From Chlamydia trachomatis (lineage in GTDB: Bacteria; Chlamydiota; Chlamydiia; Chlamydiales; Rhabdochlamydiaceae), in NCBI GenBank assembly GCA_945875745.1, contig CAMCLJ010000002.1:19752-83751 (forward strand): a DNA stretch of 64,000 bases, written 5' to 3'. Positions 16,790-25,332 of this stretch are shown one piece after another. The notes beneath the pieces were generated by a model, which saw only the letters and a program-made list of their open reading frames with translations, was not told the DNA's origin and did not search any database. The position numbers were made by a program, and so were the translations under genes. How positions within the stretch are numbered: position 1 is the stretch's first letter; each line of letters begins with the position of its first letter.

Positions 16790-17833
16790 ATGCCTACTGA
16801 AGATGTTCAAAAACTCCTGCAGTGGTTTGAAAGAAGCAAGAGAGCGTTACCTTGGAGAGATAACCCTTCTCCTTATCGAGTCTGGATATCGGAGGTCATG
16901 CTGCAACAGACTAGGGCCTCGGTTGTGATCGAATATTTCGAAAAATGGATGGCAAAATATCCATCGATACAGGATCTGGCAAAGGCTCCTTTGGATGAAT
17001 TAGTCAAATTATGGGAAGGGCTTGGGTATTACAATCGGGTCCGTAATATACACAAAGCAGCCCTTTACTTTATTGAGCATCATCCAGGGGAGATCCCTTT
17101 TGATAAAGAGTCTTTATTAAAAGTCCCGGGCCTTGGCTCTTATACTGTTGGTGCTATTTTAAGTTTTGCTTTTCAGCAAAAACAGCCGGCTGTAGATGGC
17201 AATGTCTCTCGAGTAATGAGCCGCTATCAGGCTTTTACAGATGAGATCTCATCTGCCAGAGCTCGTAAAAAGCTAGAGACCTTTACATTAGATTTTTTAC
17301 CAGATCAGAAGCCTCATATCGTTATGGAAGGTTTGATTGAGCTTGGAGCTACTATATGCGGTAAAACCCCCCAGTGTTTGCGATGCCCTCTACAGCTGGG
17401 TTGCAAAGCCCATTGGCTGGGGTTAGAGGGTAGTCTTCCTACGATGAAAAAGCGCCGTCCCATTACTTATTTGTATAAAGAAGTGATTGTATTGCGCTCG
17501 GGCAATGAGTTTTTAGTTTCTAAGCAGCCTTTAGGCAAGGTTCTTGGGGGATTATATGAGTTTTTGTCTTTCGATAAAGAAGATGGCTTGGATGTAAATC
17601 TTTTATTAAAAAATAAATTCGATCTCGATGCCTATCTAATCCAAGAGCTTGGGGTCACAGATTACACATATACCCATCATGCTGTTGAGCTTTTTCCTAG
17701 TATATGGGAAACTCTCTGCAAGAAATCAATTCCTGGATATGAATGGAGAGGGTCGGAAGAATTATTTACCCTGCCTTTTACCTCAGGTCATAAAAGAATT
17801 TTATCTAGCCTTGGGAAAGGGGAACGTTTATGA
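16790..17833 (+). CDS. mutY: Adenine DNA glycosylase MutY
   Basis: Removes adenine mispaired with 8-oxoguanine. Features in order: PWRDNPSPYRVWISEVMLQQT (about 20-41), helix-hairpin-helix VPGLGSYTVGAI (about 108-119), catalytic D136 in VDGNVSR, iron-sulphur cysteines C190, C196, C199, C205, and a C-terminal NUDIX-like domain. The first cysteine spacing is C-x5-C rather than the usual C-x6-C of MutY, a small oddity worth noting. The 3' end overlaps the next gene by 4 bases (ATGA), starting a three-gene operon. Confidence 0.95.
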   Translation: MPTEDVQKLLQWFERSKRALPWRDNPSPYRVWISEVMLQQTRASVVIEYFEKWMAKYPSIQDLAKAPLDELVKLWEGLGYYNRVRNIHKAALYFIEHHPGEIPFDKESLLKVPGLGSYTVGAILSFAFQQKQPAVDGNVSRVMSRYQAFTDEISSARARKKLETFTLDFLPDQKPHIVMEGLIELGATICGKTPQCLRCPLQLGCKAHWLGLEGSLPTMKKRRPITYLYKEVIVLRSGNEFLVSKQPLGKVLGGLYEFLSFDKEDGLDVNLLLKNKFDLDAYLIQELGVTDYTYTHHAVELFPSIWETLCKKSIPGYEWRGSEELFTLPFTSGHKRILSSLGKGERL

Positions 17834-18942
17834 ATATCCTTCACACTGAAAGCTCGAAGGGGTGGGGCGGCCAAGAGATCCGTATTCTTCGGGAATCAGA
17901 GGGTCTGCGAGACAGGGGTCATAAGATCATTTTAGCTGTTAACCCAGGCGGTGGTCTTGTGGCCAAAGCCCGTGACAAGGGATTTATGGTCTATGAGATC
18001 CCTATGAAAAAAAAATCAGCTCTAAGCACCCTAGTTCAGCTACAAAGAATCATCAAAGATCATGATATCGATATTGTGAATACCCATTCTTCATGGGACT
18101 CGTGGATGGGAGGGATCGCTGCCCGTATAACAGGAAGGAAGGTCGTTCGAACAAGGCACCTTTCTACCAAGATTCGCCCAGGGATTAACAGCATGCTGCT
18201 GTATAATTGTCTAGCTGATTTTGTAGTAACCACCTCCTCATGTATTATCCCCTCCATTGCTGAACAATCAAAAATTCCAGGCTCACTTATCCGCTGTATT
18301 CCAACAGGAGTCGATCCAAGTTTGATTAAAATAAATCAAGAGGATGTTGATTTGTTTAGAAACATGCTCATCAAACCTGATGAGATACTAGTGGGAACGG
18401 TGTGTTTTGTTAGATCCTGGAAAGGTGTGCAAGATTTAATGAAAGCGGCGCAGATTGTTAAGGAAAAGAATCCCAAGATCAAATGGGTGGTGGTAGGCGG
18501 AGGTTACTATAAAGAGTATATAGGGACATTAGATGTATTAAATATAAAAGATGTAGTGACATTTACTGGCAATTTAGACTCACCGTATTCGGCTATGGCG
18601 GCTTTGGATATCTTTCTTTTATTAAGCACCGCTCATGAAGGGGTTTCTCAAGCCAGCTTGCAAGCCTCTTATTTAAAAAGACCTTTAATCACAACAAGTG
18701 TTGGGGGACTCCCTGAGGTATGTCTTGATGAGTGTACTGGACTTGTTGTCCCTCCGTTTGCTCCAGACAGAGTAGCTGCAGCCGTTTTGAGACTGGCAGA
18801 GGATCCTTGTTTAAGAGAGAAGATGGGACAAAAAGCACGCAGCTTAGTTTTAGAGAAATATACCCTCAATCATACCTTAGATCAAATGGAAGAGGTATAT
18901 GAAATCCTTATCCCGAAAAAATCATCTGGAGGCAGTGTGTGA
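17830..18942 (+). CDS. Glycosyltransferase family 4 (group 1)
   Basis: 370 residues, GT-B fold. The N-terminal half has ESSKGWGGQEIRILRE and a GG(GL)VAKARDKG segment; the C-terminal half holds VGTVCFVRSWKGVQDL, the donor-binding region with HEGVSQASLQASYLKRPLITTSVGGLPE, where the E-x7-E-like motif lies. It probably transfers a sugar from a nucleotide donor to lipopolysaccharide or another surface glycan at the cytoplasmic face. It overlaps mutY and the dus gene by 4 bases on each side. Substrate not predictable. Confidence 0.88.
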   Translation: MNILHTESSKGWGGQEIRILRESEGLRDRGHKIILAVNPGGGLVAKARDKGFMVYEIPMKKKSALSTLVQLQRIIKDHDIDIVNTHSSWDSWMGGIAARITGRKVVRTRHLSTKIRPGINSMLLYNCLADFVVTTSSCIIPSIAEQSKIPGSLIRCIPTGVDPSLIKINQEDVDLFRNMLIKPDEILVGTVCFVRSWKGVQDLMKAAQIVKEKNPKIKWVVVGGGYYKEYIGTLDVLNIKDVVTFTGNLDSPYSAMAALDIFLLLSTAHEGVSQASLQASYLKRPLITTSVGGLPEVCLDECTGLVVPPFAPDRVAAAVLRLAEDPCLREKMGQKARSLVLEKYTLNHTLDQMEEVYEILIPKKSSGGSV

Positions 18943-19928
18943 ACAATCTTCTTTCACCTGATCATAAAGGGTGTCCCTATATGATTTTGGCTCCAATGGA
19001 GGGAGTCGGTGATCGATGTTTTCGGATCGCTATGAGCTCAATTGGTGGATTTGATGAGGGAGTAACCGATTTTTTACGTGTGCCTACCAATGCTCATGTA
19101 GAGAGTCTTGCAAAACGTTATGATGCAGAAGAAATTCTTCCTATTCCTCTGGCCGTTCAGCTTATGGGGTCAGACCCAAATCTTATGGCTGCTATGGCCT
19201 GCCAAATGGAGCTTCGCAAAGCCCCTCGGATTGATTTAAATTGCGGATGCCCGTCGAACACTGTCACCGGCAGAGGCGCTGGATCGAGTCTTTTAAAAGA
19301 CCCTGGGTTTCTTTATGAAAATGCAAAAGCGATGGTGAGTGCTGTCTCTACTCCTGTTACTTTAAAAATGCGCTCTGGATATGCAGATACGACATTATTT
19401 AAAGAAAATATATTTGCTGCGCAGGAAAGCGGAGTGAAATACATCACTATCCATCCACGCACTAAGGTAGATGGGTATGGCCCGCCTGCCCAATGGGAAT
19501 ATATTGCAGAAGCTAAGTCCTTACTCAAGATCCCTGTCGTCGGTAATGGGGATATCCTAACGGTTGAGGATGCGCTCAGCATGCTCAGTCAAACTGGATG
19601 CGATGCGCTTATGATCGGTCGGGGAAGTGTCATCAATCCCTTTATTTTTCACCAGATTAGAGCCCATTTTCATGGCTATAAGTACCATCCTGCATGGGAT
19701 GATCTCCTCCGGTTTTTTCATGTTTATATCTCTGAAATGGCCGATGAAATACCTGTAAAGGTAAGAGTTAATAAACTTAAACAACTGATGGGATTTCAGT
19801 TTAAGGCAAACAGCCTGCTCTTAGAACAAAGGCAAAGTATCCTTGCTTCTCAGTATAATTCAGTAGAGGGTTTTTTGGATTTTGCTTTGCCGATTTTAAA
19901 AAGGGGATGGTCTGCACCCCCCTTATAA
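18939..19928 (+). CDS. tRNA-dihydrouridine synthase (Dus family, DusC-like)
   Basis: An FMN enzyme reducing uridine to dihydrouridine in the tRNA D loop. 329 residues forming a TIM barrel with APMEGVGD at the start, DLNCGCPSNTVTGRGAGSSLL holding the catalytic cysteine, VTLKMRSGY, ITIHPRTKVDGY and MIGRGSVINPFIF. The start is GTG at 18939, overlapping the stop of the glycosyltransferase gene (GTGA). The VTDFLRVP stretch and GRGAGSSLL pattern resemble DusC more than DusA or DusB, but the subfamily is uncertain. Confidence 0.92.
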   Translation: MNNLLSPDHKGCPYMILAPMEGVGDRCFRIAMSSIGGFDEGVTDFLRVPTNAHVESLAKRYDAEEILPIPLAVQLMGSDPNLMAAMACQMELRKAPRIDLNCGCPSNTVTGRGAGSSLLKDPGFLYENAKAMVSAVSTPVTLKMRSGYADTTLFKENIFAAQESGVKYITIHPRTKVDGYGPPAQWEYIAEAKSLLKIPVVGNGDILTVEDALSMLSQTGCDALMIGRGSVINPFIFHQIRAHFHGYKYHPAWDDLLRFFHVYISEMADEIPVKVRVNKLKQLMGFQFKANSLLLEQRQSILASQYNSVEGFLDFALPILKRGWSAPPL

Positions 19929-19940
19929 GCAGATTGGTTG

Positions 19941-20621
19941 TTATCTATCTGTCAAACACCAAAAGTGGCCAGAGGCATGGATTTTTAGATGGTTCTTTTT
20001 TGCAAATCTTCGGACTGCAATTTGAACAGATTTCCAGCCCCAATCATCGCCACATAAAATCCCATTTTCTTGAATAAGAGGATAGTAAGCGCACAGATCA
20101 TCATAAACCGACTTGGTATCATGACCTGCGTCGATATAAACAAGATCTGGTGGATTGGTTAAGATAGCTGTTAGATGCGATGCAGCAGCTACGCTATCCA
20201 TTCTTATGGGGATAATTTTATTGGTTAGACCTGCATGAACGACATTTGATAGAAACTGTTGATATAGTTGCGGTAGAGTTGGATGATAAGCGAATTTCCT
20301 CGGTTGATGTTCTTTAGATCCGAGCCAATGATCTATAGCATATACTTTACCACCCTCTGGTAAAAGCGAGGCTATATGCCTTGTGGAAAGCCCCATCCAA
20401 GATCCTACCTCTATTACAGTTTTCACATGATTAGCATTTATTAACTGAGAGATCTGATTGGCGTTTGAGTACCATCCGTGACCATCGAAGGGAAGTAGTT
20501 CTATATTGTTATAAGGATCTGGAAGGTCCGGGCTTGAGCTCTCTGCATATATAGAATCACTTAGGATAAAGACACCCCATAGAAAGAAAAGCGTTAAAGC
20601 GCGTGTGATAAAAATAGACAT
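19941..20621 (-). CDS. Exported class I SAM-dependent methyltransferase-like protein, copy 1
   Basis: Rossmann-fold methyltransferase: motif I VIEVGSWMGLSTRHI, acidic motif VYAIDHWLGS, and DLVYIDAGHDTKSVYDDL, a pattern seen in the Methyltransf_24 type. I choose the ATG at 20621, which has GGAAAT about 8 bases upstream and begins an obvious signal peptide (about residues 1-24, ending SIYAES); the frame runs 31 codons further but without a ribosome site. Export is unusual because SAM is cytoplasmic, so the enzyme may act in the host. Divergent from a second protein of the same design. Confidence 0.75.
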   Translation of the reverse strand: MSIFITRALTLFFLWGVFILSDSIYAESSSPDLPDPYNNIELLPFDGHGWYSNANQISQLINANHVKTVIEVGSWMGLSTRHIASLLPEGGKVYAIDHWLGSKEHQPRKFAYHPTLPQLYQQFLSNVVHAGLTNKIIPIRMDSVAAASHLTAILTNPPDLVYIDAGHDTKSVYDDLCAYYPLIQENGILCGDDWGWKSVQIAVRRFAKKNHLKIHASGHFWCLTDR

Positions 20622-20915
20622 TAATATTTCCTTTTGGTTTTTAGAAATTGCTTTTTCAAAAACGAAGACCAAGTTGCTGGTTTCTGTATGAAACACTATA
20701 TCTGCTTGCTTCATCTAAATTATTTTTTATTGATCTTGCTACTCACTCAAAGTCATAGATTAAGACACCATGTCGATGGGGCTCATTTTCGAATTCCCTT
20801 TGCCATGTCGGATGGAAGTTTTATTGTAAAGACCTCAAATTTGAAGAATTTGTTTAAAAAATAATTTCTATATATTAAGATGCAGACTCATTAATCGAAC
20901 CCATTTAGGTTAAAT

Positions 20916-21692
20916 ATGAGACGTTGGAGTTTTTTTGTAATCAGACCCTTTTTTATTGGGTTGTTTCTTCTAGTTGTTATACAAAATTTGTATGCTGCAG
21001 GGGTTTTAGATTCTTTAGATCATTCAGAGAAAATTGCTCCAGTTACCTTTAGCCGGAATGAGATTTACTTAATAGATCATGTGAGAAACAGTATTATCCA
21101 AGCTGAGCAAGGGATTTCGAAACTGCCTCCGGTTATTTTAGATATTCAGGGGATGTCCAGTGTTAAGATGCGCCACCTATTAAATAACCTCTGTTCAATG
21201 CCAGATACCCGTTATCTAGAAATAGGTTGTTGGCGAGGATCAACATTTATTGCCAGTTTATTTGGAAATCAAGGGAGTTTGTCCTCTGCAGTTGGAATTG
21301 ACAACTGGTCTGAGTCCAATGGTCCTTATCGGATATTTAAAAAGAATTGCTCATTGTTTTTAAAAGATGTCCCTTATGATTTTTACGCCGAGGACTGCTT
21401 TAATCTTAATCTAAGTAATGCTTTTTCAAAACCCATCAACATTTATTTCTATGATGGGAATCATAATGTCATTTCTCAAGAAATGGCATTTACTTATTAT
21501 AATGAAATTCTAAATAATACTTTTATTGCAGTTATTAATGAGTGGAATGTTAAAGATGTGGAAATTGGCACGAGAACTGCATTCAATAAGCTCAATTATC
21601 AAGTATTATACGAGATCGTTCTACCCGTATCGTCGAATGCAGATAAGAAAAATTGGTGGAATGGCTTGTATATTGCAGTGGTTCGAAAATAA
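20916..21692 (+). CDS. Exported class I SAM-dependent methyltransferase-like protein, copy 2
   Basis: 258 residues with an N-terminal signal peptide or anchor (about 9-28, FFIGLFLLVVIQNLYA) and a methyltransferase-like core: YLEIGCWRGSTFIASLF, VGIDNWSESNG, INIYFYDGNHNVISQEMAF. The overall plan is the same as that of the divergent gene but similarity is low. Motif I keeps E-x-G-x-x-x-G, so SAM binding is plausible. The product ends shortly after NWWNGLYIAVVRK, typical for this group. Substrate unknown. Confidence 0.7.
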   Translation: MRRWSFFVIRPFFIGLFLLVVIQNLYAAGVLDSLDHSEKIAPVTFSRNEIYLIDHVRNSIIQAEQGISKLPPVILDIQGMSSVKMRHLLNNLCSMPDTRYLEIGCWRGSTFIASLFGNQGSLSSAVGIDNWSESNGPYRIFKKNCSLFLKDVPYDFYAEDCFNLNLSNAFSKPINIYFYDGNHNVISQEMAFTYYNEILNNTFIAVINEWNVKDVEIGTRTAFNKLNYQVLYEIVLPVSSNADKKNWWNGLYIAVVRK

Positions 21693-21908
21693 GCTCATTC
21701 TAGAACATATGCAGATGAAGGCTATAGATTCCTGATAAATGATTAGCTATTATGTAATCGCTAAGACGGAGCATGTTTTATGAACCTAGGGGAGCGCCTA
21801 CAGTTCCTTTTTTCGACATAATCACATTAGAATTATACCCAGTCTTTATAAGAAAGCTCATTACTTCTGTGTTTTAAAATATTCCAGTAAAGAAAAATAA
21901 ACCTAAGC

Positions 21909-21954
21909 AAAACAACTGAAATAATTTTACAATTGGCTTATTCAGTTGTTTTTT
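21909..21954. terminator. Bidirectional intrinsic terminator
   Basis: AAAACAACTGAA pairs perfectly over 12 bases with TTCAGTTGTTTT, with T-runs on both strands. It lies between the convergent methyltransferase-like and sulfotransferase genes. Between 21693 and 21908 I see no gene or RNA. Confidence 0.85.
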
Positions 21955-21985
21955 ATTTTTGCAATGTGATCTCAAAAGGTCTTTT

Positions 21986-22693
21986 TTATGAATCAGGTAT
22001 TTCATAATGGAATTTTTTCATTATAGGACCGAGTTGGTTTTTAATGAATTGAATATCGGATTTGCTAAAATGCTTTAGGTGTTTAAGTTCATTTTCCAGA
22101 GGAGGGAACATATTAATTGCCCTTAGGATGTCTTCTTCATCTACCTGGTATCCGATCTCATCTAGAATTTTTGCAAGGCACTCTCCTGGGTTTTGGAGTA
22201 TATCTTCATACCGGATGGTAAATACATTATTTTGCGATAGCCAAAATGTTTGAAATTGTTTCCATTCTTTGATCATTCTCACGAGCACATTATTAGGCAC
22301 GAAACCAATTCTGCTTCCTTTGTTCTCGAACACAGCAAAGGAATAGAAACTATCTATAGGATTTCGAATAATATGAATAGCTTTTGGGAAAGATCGGGGG
22401 TTTAATGGGATATTAAAACAAGGGTAATGTGTTTTCATAACGACAATATTAGAGGCTTCTTGATAGAGAGAAGCTGCTCGAATGATGTCCTTTGCGTATA
22501 AACTTTGCTCTGGTAAGGTTTCATTGGGGTATACACTCTCGGTTTTGATATGTGTTGCTTCTTCTATCAAAAGGCGGGTCCAAGTATTACCAGATCTGGG
22601 ATAAGTCGCTAGATATACAGTGTCCCGATATTCGGCCTCTTTTGCTTGTATGGTTGCGAAACATAATATAAAGAAAATTATAGATTTTTTCAT
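21986..22693 (-). CDS. Exported sulfotransferase
   Basis: A PAPS-dependent sulfotransferase with the family's 5'-phosphosulphate loop YPRSGNTW (31-38), the catalytic-histidine region VVMKTHYPC and the 3'-phosphate motif IIRNPIDSFYSF. A signal peptide (about 1-18, ending IQAKEA) precedes the domain. 235 residues is a compact Sulfotransfer_1 domain. Eukaryote-like sulfotransferases of this length with a signal peptide suggest action on host molecules rather than bacterial ones. It lies 15 bases after the cysteine hydrolase gene and is probably cotranscribed. Confidence 0.85.
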   Translation of the reverse strand: MKKSIIFFILCFATIQAKEAEYRDTVYLATYPRSGNTWTRLLIEEATHIKTESVYPNETLPEQSLYAKDIIRAASLYQEASNIVVMKTHYPCFNIPLNPRSFPKAIHIIRNPIDSFYSFAVFENKGSRIGFVPNNVLVRMIKEWKQFQTFWLSQNNVFTIRYEDILQNPGECLAKILDEIGYQVDEEDILRAINMFPPLENELKHLKHFSKSDIQFIKNQLGPIMKKFHYEIPDS

Positions 22694-22708
22694 ATAGTAA
22701 CAAATTCC

Positions 22709-23320
22709 TTATTTTTTCTGTTCCTTTCGGATTAACTCTAATGCCCCTATAGAATCAATAACATCACCATACCTACTTTCGATTTCAAGAAGAGCTTGCT
22801 CGTGAGCTTCTGGCCAGTGGTCACCTACCGCATCTTTGATCACTATCATTTTAAAACCATGCTCCATACCCTCAATAGCAGTTGCGCGCACACAACCGCT
22901 TGTTGTGCAGCCTGTAATCAAGAGATTCTCGATTTGCTGGCTCTTTAGCTGACTAGCAAGGGGGGTCCCAAAAAAAGAGGATGTATGTTTTTTTGTTATT
23001 AACAGGTCGCGGCCTGGAGCATAGGCCAAACGGGGATCGAGCTCTGCAGCCTCACTTCCTACCACTAACCTTTTAAGGGCTGGAATTTTTTCCATCCATA
23101 GGCTTGGGTGGGCAATTTCATACTCATTAAAAGCGATGATTGTATAGATAACAGGGATTTGATTTTGGTGGGCTTGGTAGATAAGTTTGTTTATTACACA
23201 GACTTGGTAGTCTTGATTAAACTCTGGATCAAACATCCCTTCCGTATAGGCTCGTTGCATATCAGAAACGAAAAGGGCGCATTTCTTGCCAGGACCTAAT
23301 ACAGATCTGTATTTCGACAT
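22709..23320 (-). CDS. Isochorismatase-family cysteine hydrolase
   Basis: 203 residues with the catalytic triad of the family: D20 (FVSDMQ), K111 (ITKKHTSSF) and C143 (TTSGCVRATA), plus the cis-peptide region before the cysteine. Members hydrolyse amides or ethers such as N-carbamoylsarcosine, nicotinamide or isochorismate; the sequence resembles N-carbamoylsarcosine amidase-type proteins most, but the substrate cannot be fixed. No signal peptide. AGGGAG precedes the ATG. First gene of a two-gene unit with the sulfotransferase. Confidence 0.85.
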   Translation of the reverse strand: MSKYRSVLGPGKKCALFVSDMQRAYTEGMFDPEFNQDYQVCVINKLIYQAHQNQIPVIYTIIAFNEYEIAHPSLWMEKIPALKRLVVGSEAAELDPRLAYAPGRDLLITKKHTSSFFGTPLASQLKSQQIENLLITGCTTSGCVRATAIEGMEHGFKMIVIKDAVGDHWPEAHEQALLEIESRYGDVIDSIGALELIRKEQKK

Positions 23321-23419
23321 CTGCTCTCCCTTTTTATTTGAGTATAATGCCTTAACTGATCAAGTAAAATCTCTTATACTGTTTCAGGCACTTTTACGAG
23401 GGTCTACTCATTGCTTTTT

Positions 23420-23806
23420 TTACCCTTGGGGTCCCTGCATTCCGATGCTATTGGCGCTATTTACCAGATGATTGCCTCCTGCAGCTCCCATAAGCGCAAA
23501 AGCAAGTGGTGGTAAAAACATACAAACCACCCAAGTGACCACAGCTAGGACCAGTTGTGTTGTCTGCTCTTGTTTAAGAATAAAATGGATAGTTGTTTTT
23601 ATGATTTTTTGTATGGTTCCTGGCATCACAACTCCTAAGATCGCTCCTATTACGGCGAAAATCAGGGACCAAGCAGTAAAAAAAACAAAGGAAAAGAGGC
23701 ATGCCAGTATAAAAGCTACGCAGAAAAAAACTTCAAAACGATGTTTTTTAGCAAAGGATTCAATCTCTTTAACAGAGACGCCTTCTTTTAATTTAATGGG
23801 ATCCAT
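23420..23806 (-). CDS. Small multi-pass membrane protein, possible inclusion-membrane protein
   Basis: 128 residues with hydrophobic segments at about 27-47 and 50-70, which form a closely spaced pair, and another at about 82-105. The N-terminus (MDPIKLKEGVSVKEIESFAKK) is hydrophilic and the tail glycine-rich. A bilobed hydrophobic hairpin is the hallmark of chlamydial Inc proteins, but the third segment is atypical, so I call this only a candidate. SD AAGGAAG precedes the ATG. No recognised domain. Confidence 0.6.
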   Translation of the reverse strand: MDPIKLKEGVSVKEIESFAKKHRFEVFFCVAFILACLFSFVFFTAWSLIFAVIGAILGVVMPGTIQKIIKTTIHFILKQEQTTQLVLAVVTWVVCMFLPPLAFALMGAAGGNHLVNSANSIGMQGPQG

Positions 23807-23942
23807 AATTTACTTCCTTAAGCTGCGTTTCTTTTTAAATACATTAAATGCAATGTTGTTGATCTCTTGTTTTGAACTGTAAATGGTTAATATATTTTTA
23901 TCAATCGCTCTTTCTAAATTATTGACAAAAACAGATCTTTCT

Positions 23943-23970
23943 TTGATTTTTTTATCAAATCGCCTAGAAT
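23943..23970 (+). promoter_or_regulatory. Putative promoter of the type II secretion operon
   Basis: TTGATT and TAGAAT are 16 bases apart, 36 bases before the TTG start of the first gene. A TTGACA at about 23923 is a second possible -35 but has no good partner. Confidence 0.4.
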
Positions 23971-24006
23971 TTCAAGCTGCTAAGTGTCTTTTCCGGAGAT
24001 TATATT

Positions 24007-25332
24007 TTGTTATTGTCCAGTCCTCAATATTCTAAAATAGATGTATTAATGAAGCGCATAACAATTGGGGTGATCTTCTTTATAGCAACGGCTTTTCTTG
24101 TTACTGGAGGGTCTTTATTCAAAGATTCTTCGGCTGAGCTGGTTGATAGGCTGGGTTCTTCTGTAATATTAGAAAAACACAATCTGCATCAGAACTTGGA
24201 TAATATCGGCTCTGGCGCCTTAGCTCTTCATCCTAAAAAACAAGCAACACTTATTCCCGATCTAAGCAGAGACCTTGTCTTTCTTGCACAAACATCTCGG
24301 CCAGACAGAAAACCCGCTGAAGGGGATTTGCTAATTGCGACTAGAGGAAGCCAAGACTCCCTTGTAATCCCGCTAGGTCAGCAGGTATTTTTAAAGAGAG
24401 AAGATAGAGAAAACGGAGAGATACTGTATCATTTTAGCAGTCTTAAAACGCCCCTTTGGATTAGGCCTTTATCCTCTAGGAATGGAGAAATTCAGATGGA
24501 GGTCGGTTGTTTTTCTTCTTCTAAAGATAATGAAAGCTTTGTAGAAGAACTAACCCAAGTTTTAATGCAGCAATCAAACTCGACGATTTCAGATAAAAAC
24601 AATGAGCCCCTTTACTTATCTTCACTCAGATCTGCTAAATGGTGGGGCAATGATACTTTATTGAAAAAATATGGTGGTCAGGAGTACAAATCTTTGTCAG
24701 ATAAACATAAGCTTGAAATTTTATCCGAATCTGGCCGTCAATATTATTTTTTTGCAGTTGGAGATTTTCTGCAGTGGGAAGATGGCTTTTGGACAGAAGT
24801 TGATTTCCCAATGACCAATCCGAGTTGCCCTCTTGCACAGATTAAAACTGCCCAGGGCAACGTTCTTGAGATTCAGGTCTGGGATGAAAAAGGTTTTTAT
24901 CCCTGTAACATTAAGATTGATCTTCAGTCCCCTGTTAAAATAAGCCATAAAAACCAGCTCAGCTCATCGACTGTTCGATTAAGATCGGCAACACAGGTCA
25001 GCTGCGCTTTCGGCAAAAGACGACTGATTTTAAAAGAGGGAGATTGGTTATTGAAAACGGCAAAGTCCTGGCGGACACTTAGACGTATCAAAGATATAGA
25101 GGACTGTATTTATCACCGTTTAAAAGGAGAGCTGTTTATTTTTGATAGAATGGAAAAACTGCAAGGAACGTTGGTGATGAAAGGACATCTGTTCGATGAT
25201 ATGAGAACTAGTATGACTCCTTTATCTATCCCCATTCTTTCAGAAGAAGGCGGGCGCCCTAGCAGCAAAAAAAACACCCATAACTCGAGCACGCAGAAAA
25301 AAAAGGGAGGGCCCCTTCGCCATGAGAAATAA
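24007..25332 (+). CDS. Type II secretion-associated membrane protein (CT573-like)
   Basis: First gene of the secretion operon, 441 residues: one N-terminal membrane segment (about 17-37) and a long periplasmic part ending in a basic serine-rich tail. Its place ahead of gspD is that of CT573 in C. trachomatis, whose role is unknown; topology would suit a GspC-like link between inner membrane and secretin. The start is TTG at 24007, supported by GGAG 8 bases upstream; an ATG at 24049 is the alternative. It overlaps gspD by 11 bases. Confidence 0.7.
   Translation: MLLSSPQYSKIDVLMKRITIGVIFFIATAFLVTGGSLFKDSSAELVDRLGSSVILEKHNLHQNLDNIGSGALALHPKKQATLIPDLSRDLVFLAQTSRPDRKPAEGDLLIATRGSQDSLVIPLGQQVFLKREDRENGEILYHFSSLKTPLWIRPLSSRNGEIQMEVGCFSSSKDNESFVEELTQVLMQQSNSTISDKNNEPLYLSSLRSAKWWGNDTLLKKYGGQEYKSLSDKHKLEILSESGRQYYFFAVGDFLQWEDGFWTEVDFPMTNPSCPLAQIKTAQGNVLEIQVWDEKGFYPCNIKIDLQSPVKISHKNQLSSSTVRLRSATQVSCAFGKRRLILKEGDWLLKTAKSWRTLRRIKDIEDCIYHRLKGELFIFDRMEKLQGTLVMKGHLFDDMRTSMTPLSIPILSEEGGRPSSKKNTHNSSTQKKKGGPLRHEK

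Noticed and set aside
20634..20864. Open frame of 76 codons between the two divergent methyltransferase-like genes
   Set aside because: It covers the 5' region of the minus-strand gene, lacks a convincing ribosome site and has no recognisable protein features.
23472..23882. Open frame of 136 codons opposite the Inc-like protein gene
   Set aside because: It is antisense to a gene with a good start signal, and its sequence is low-complexity and basic without motifs.
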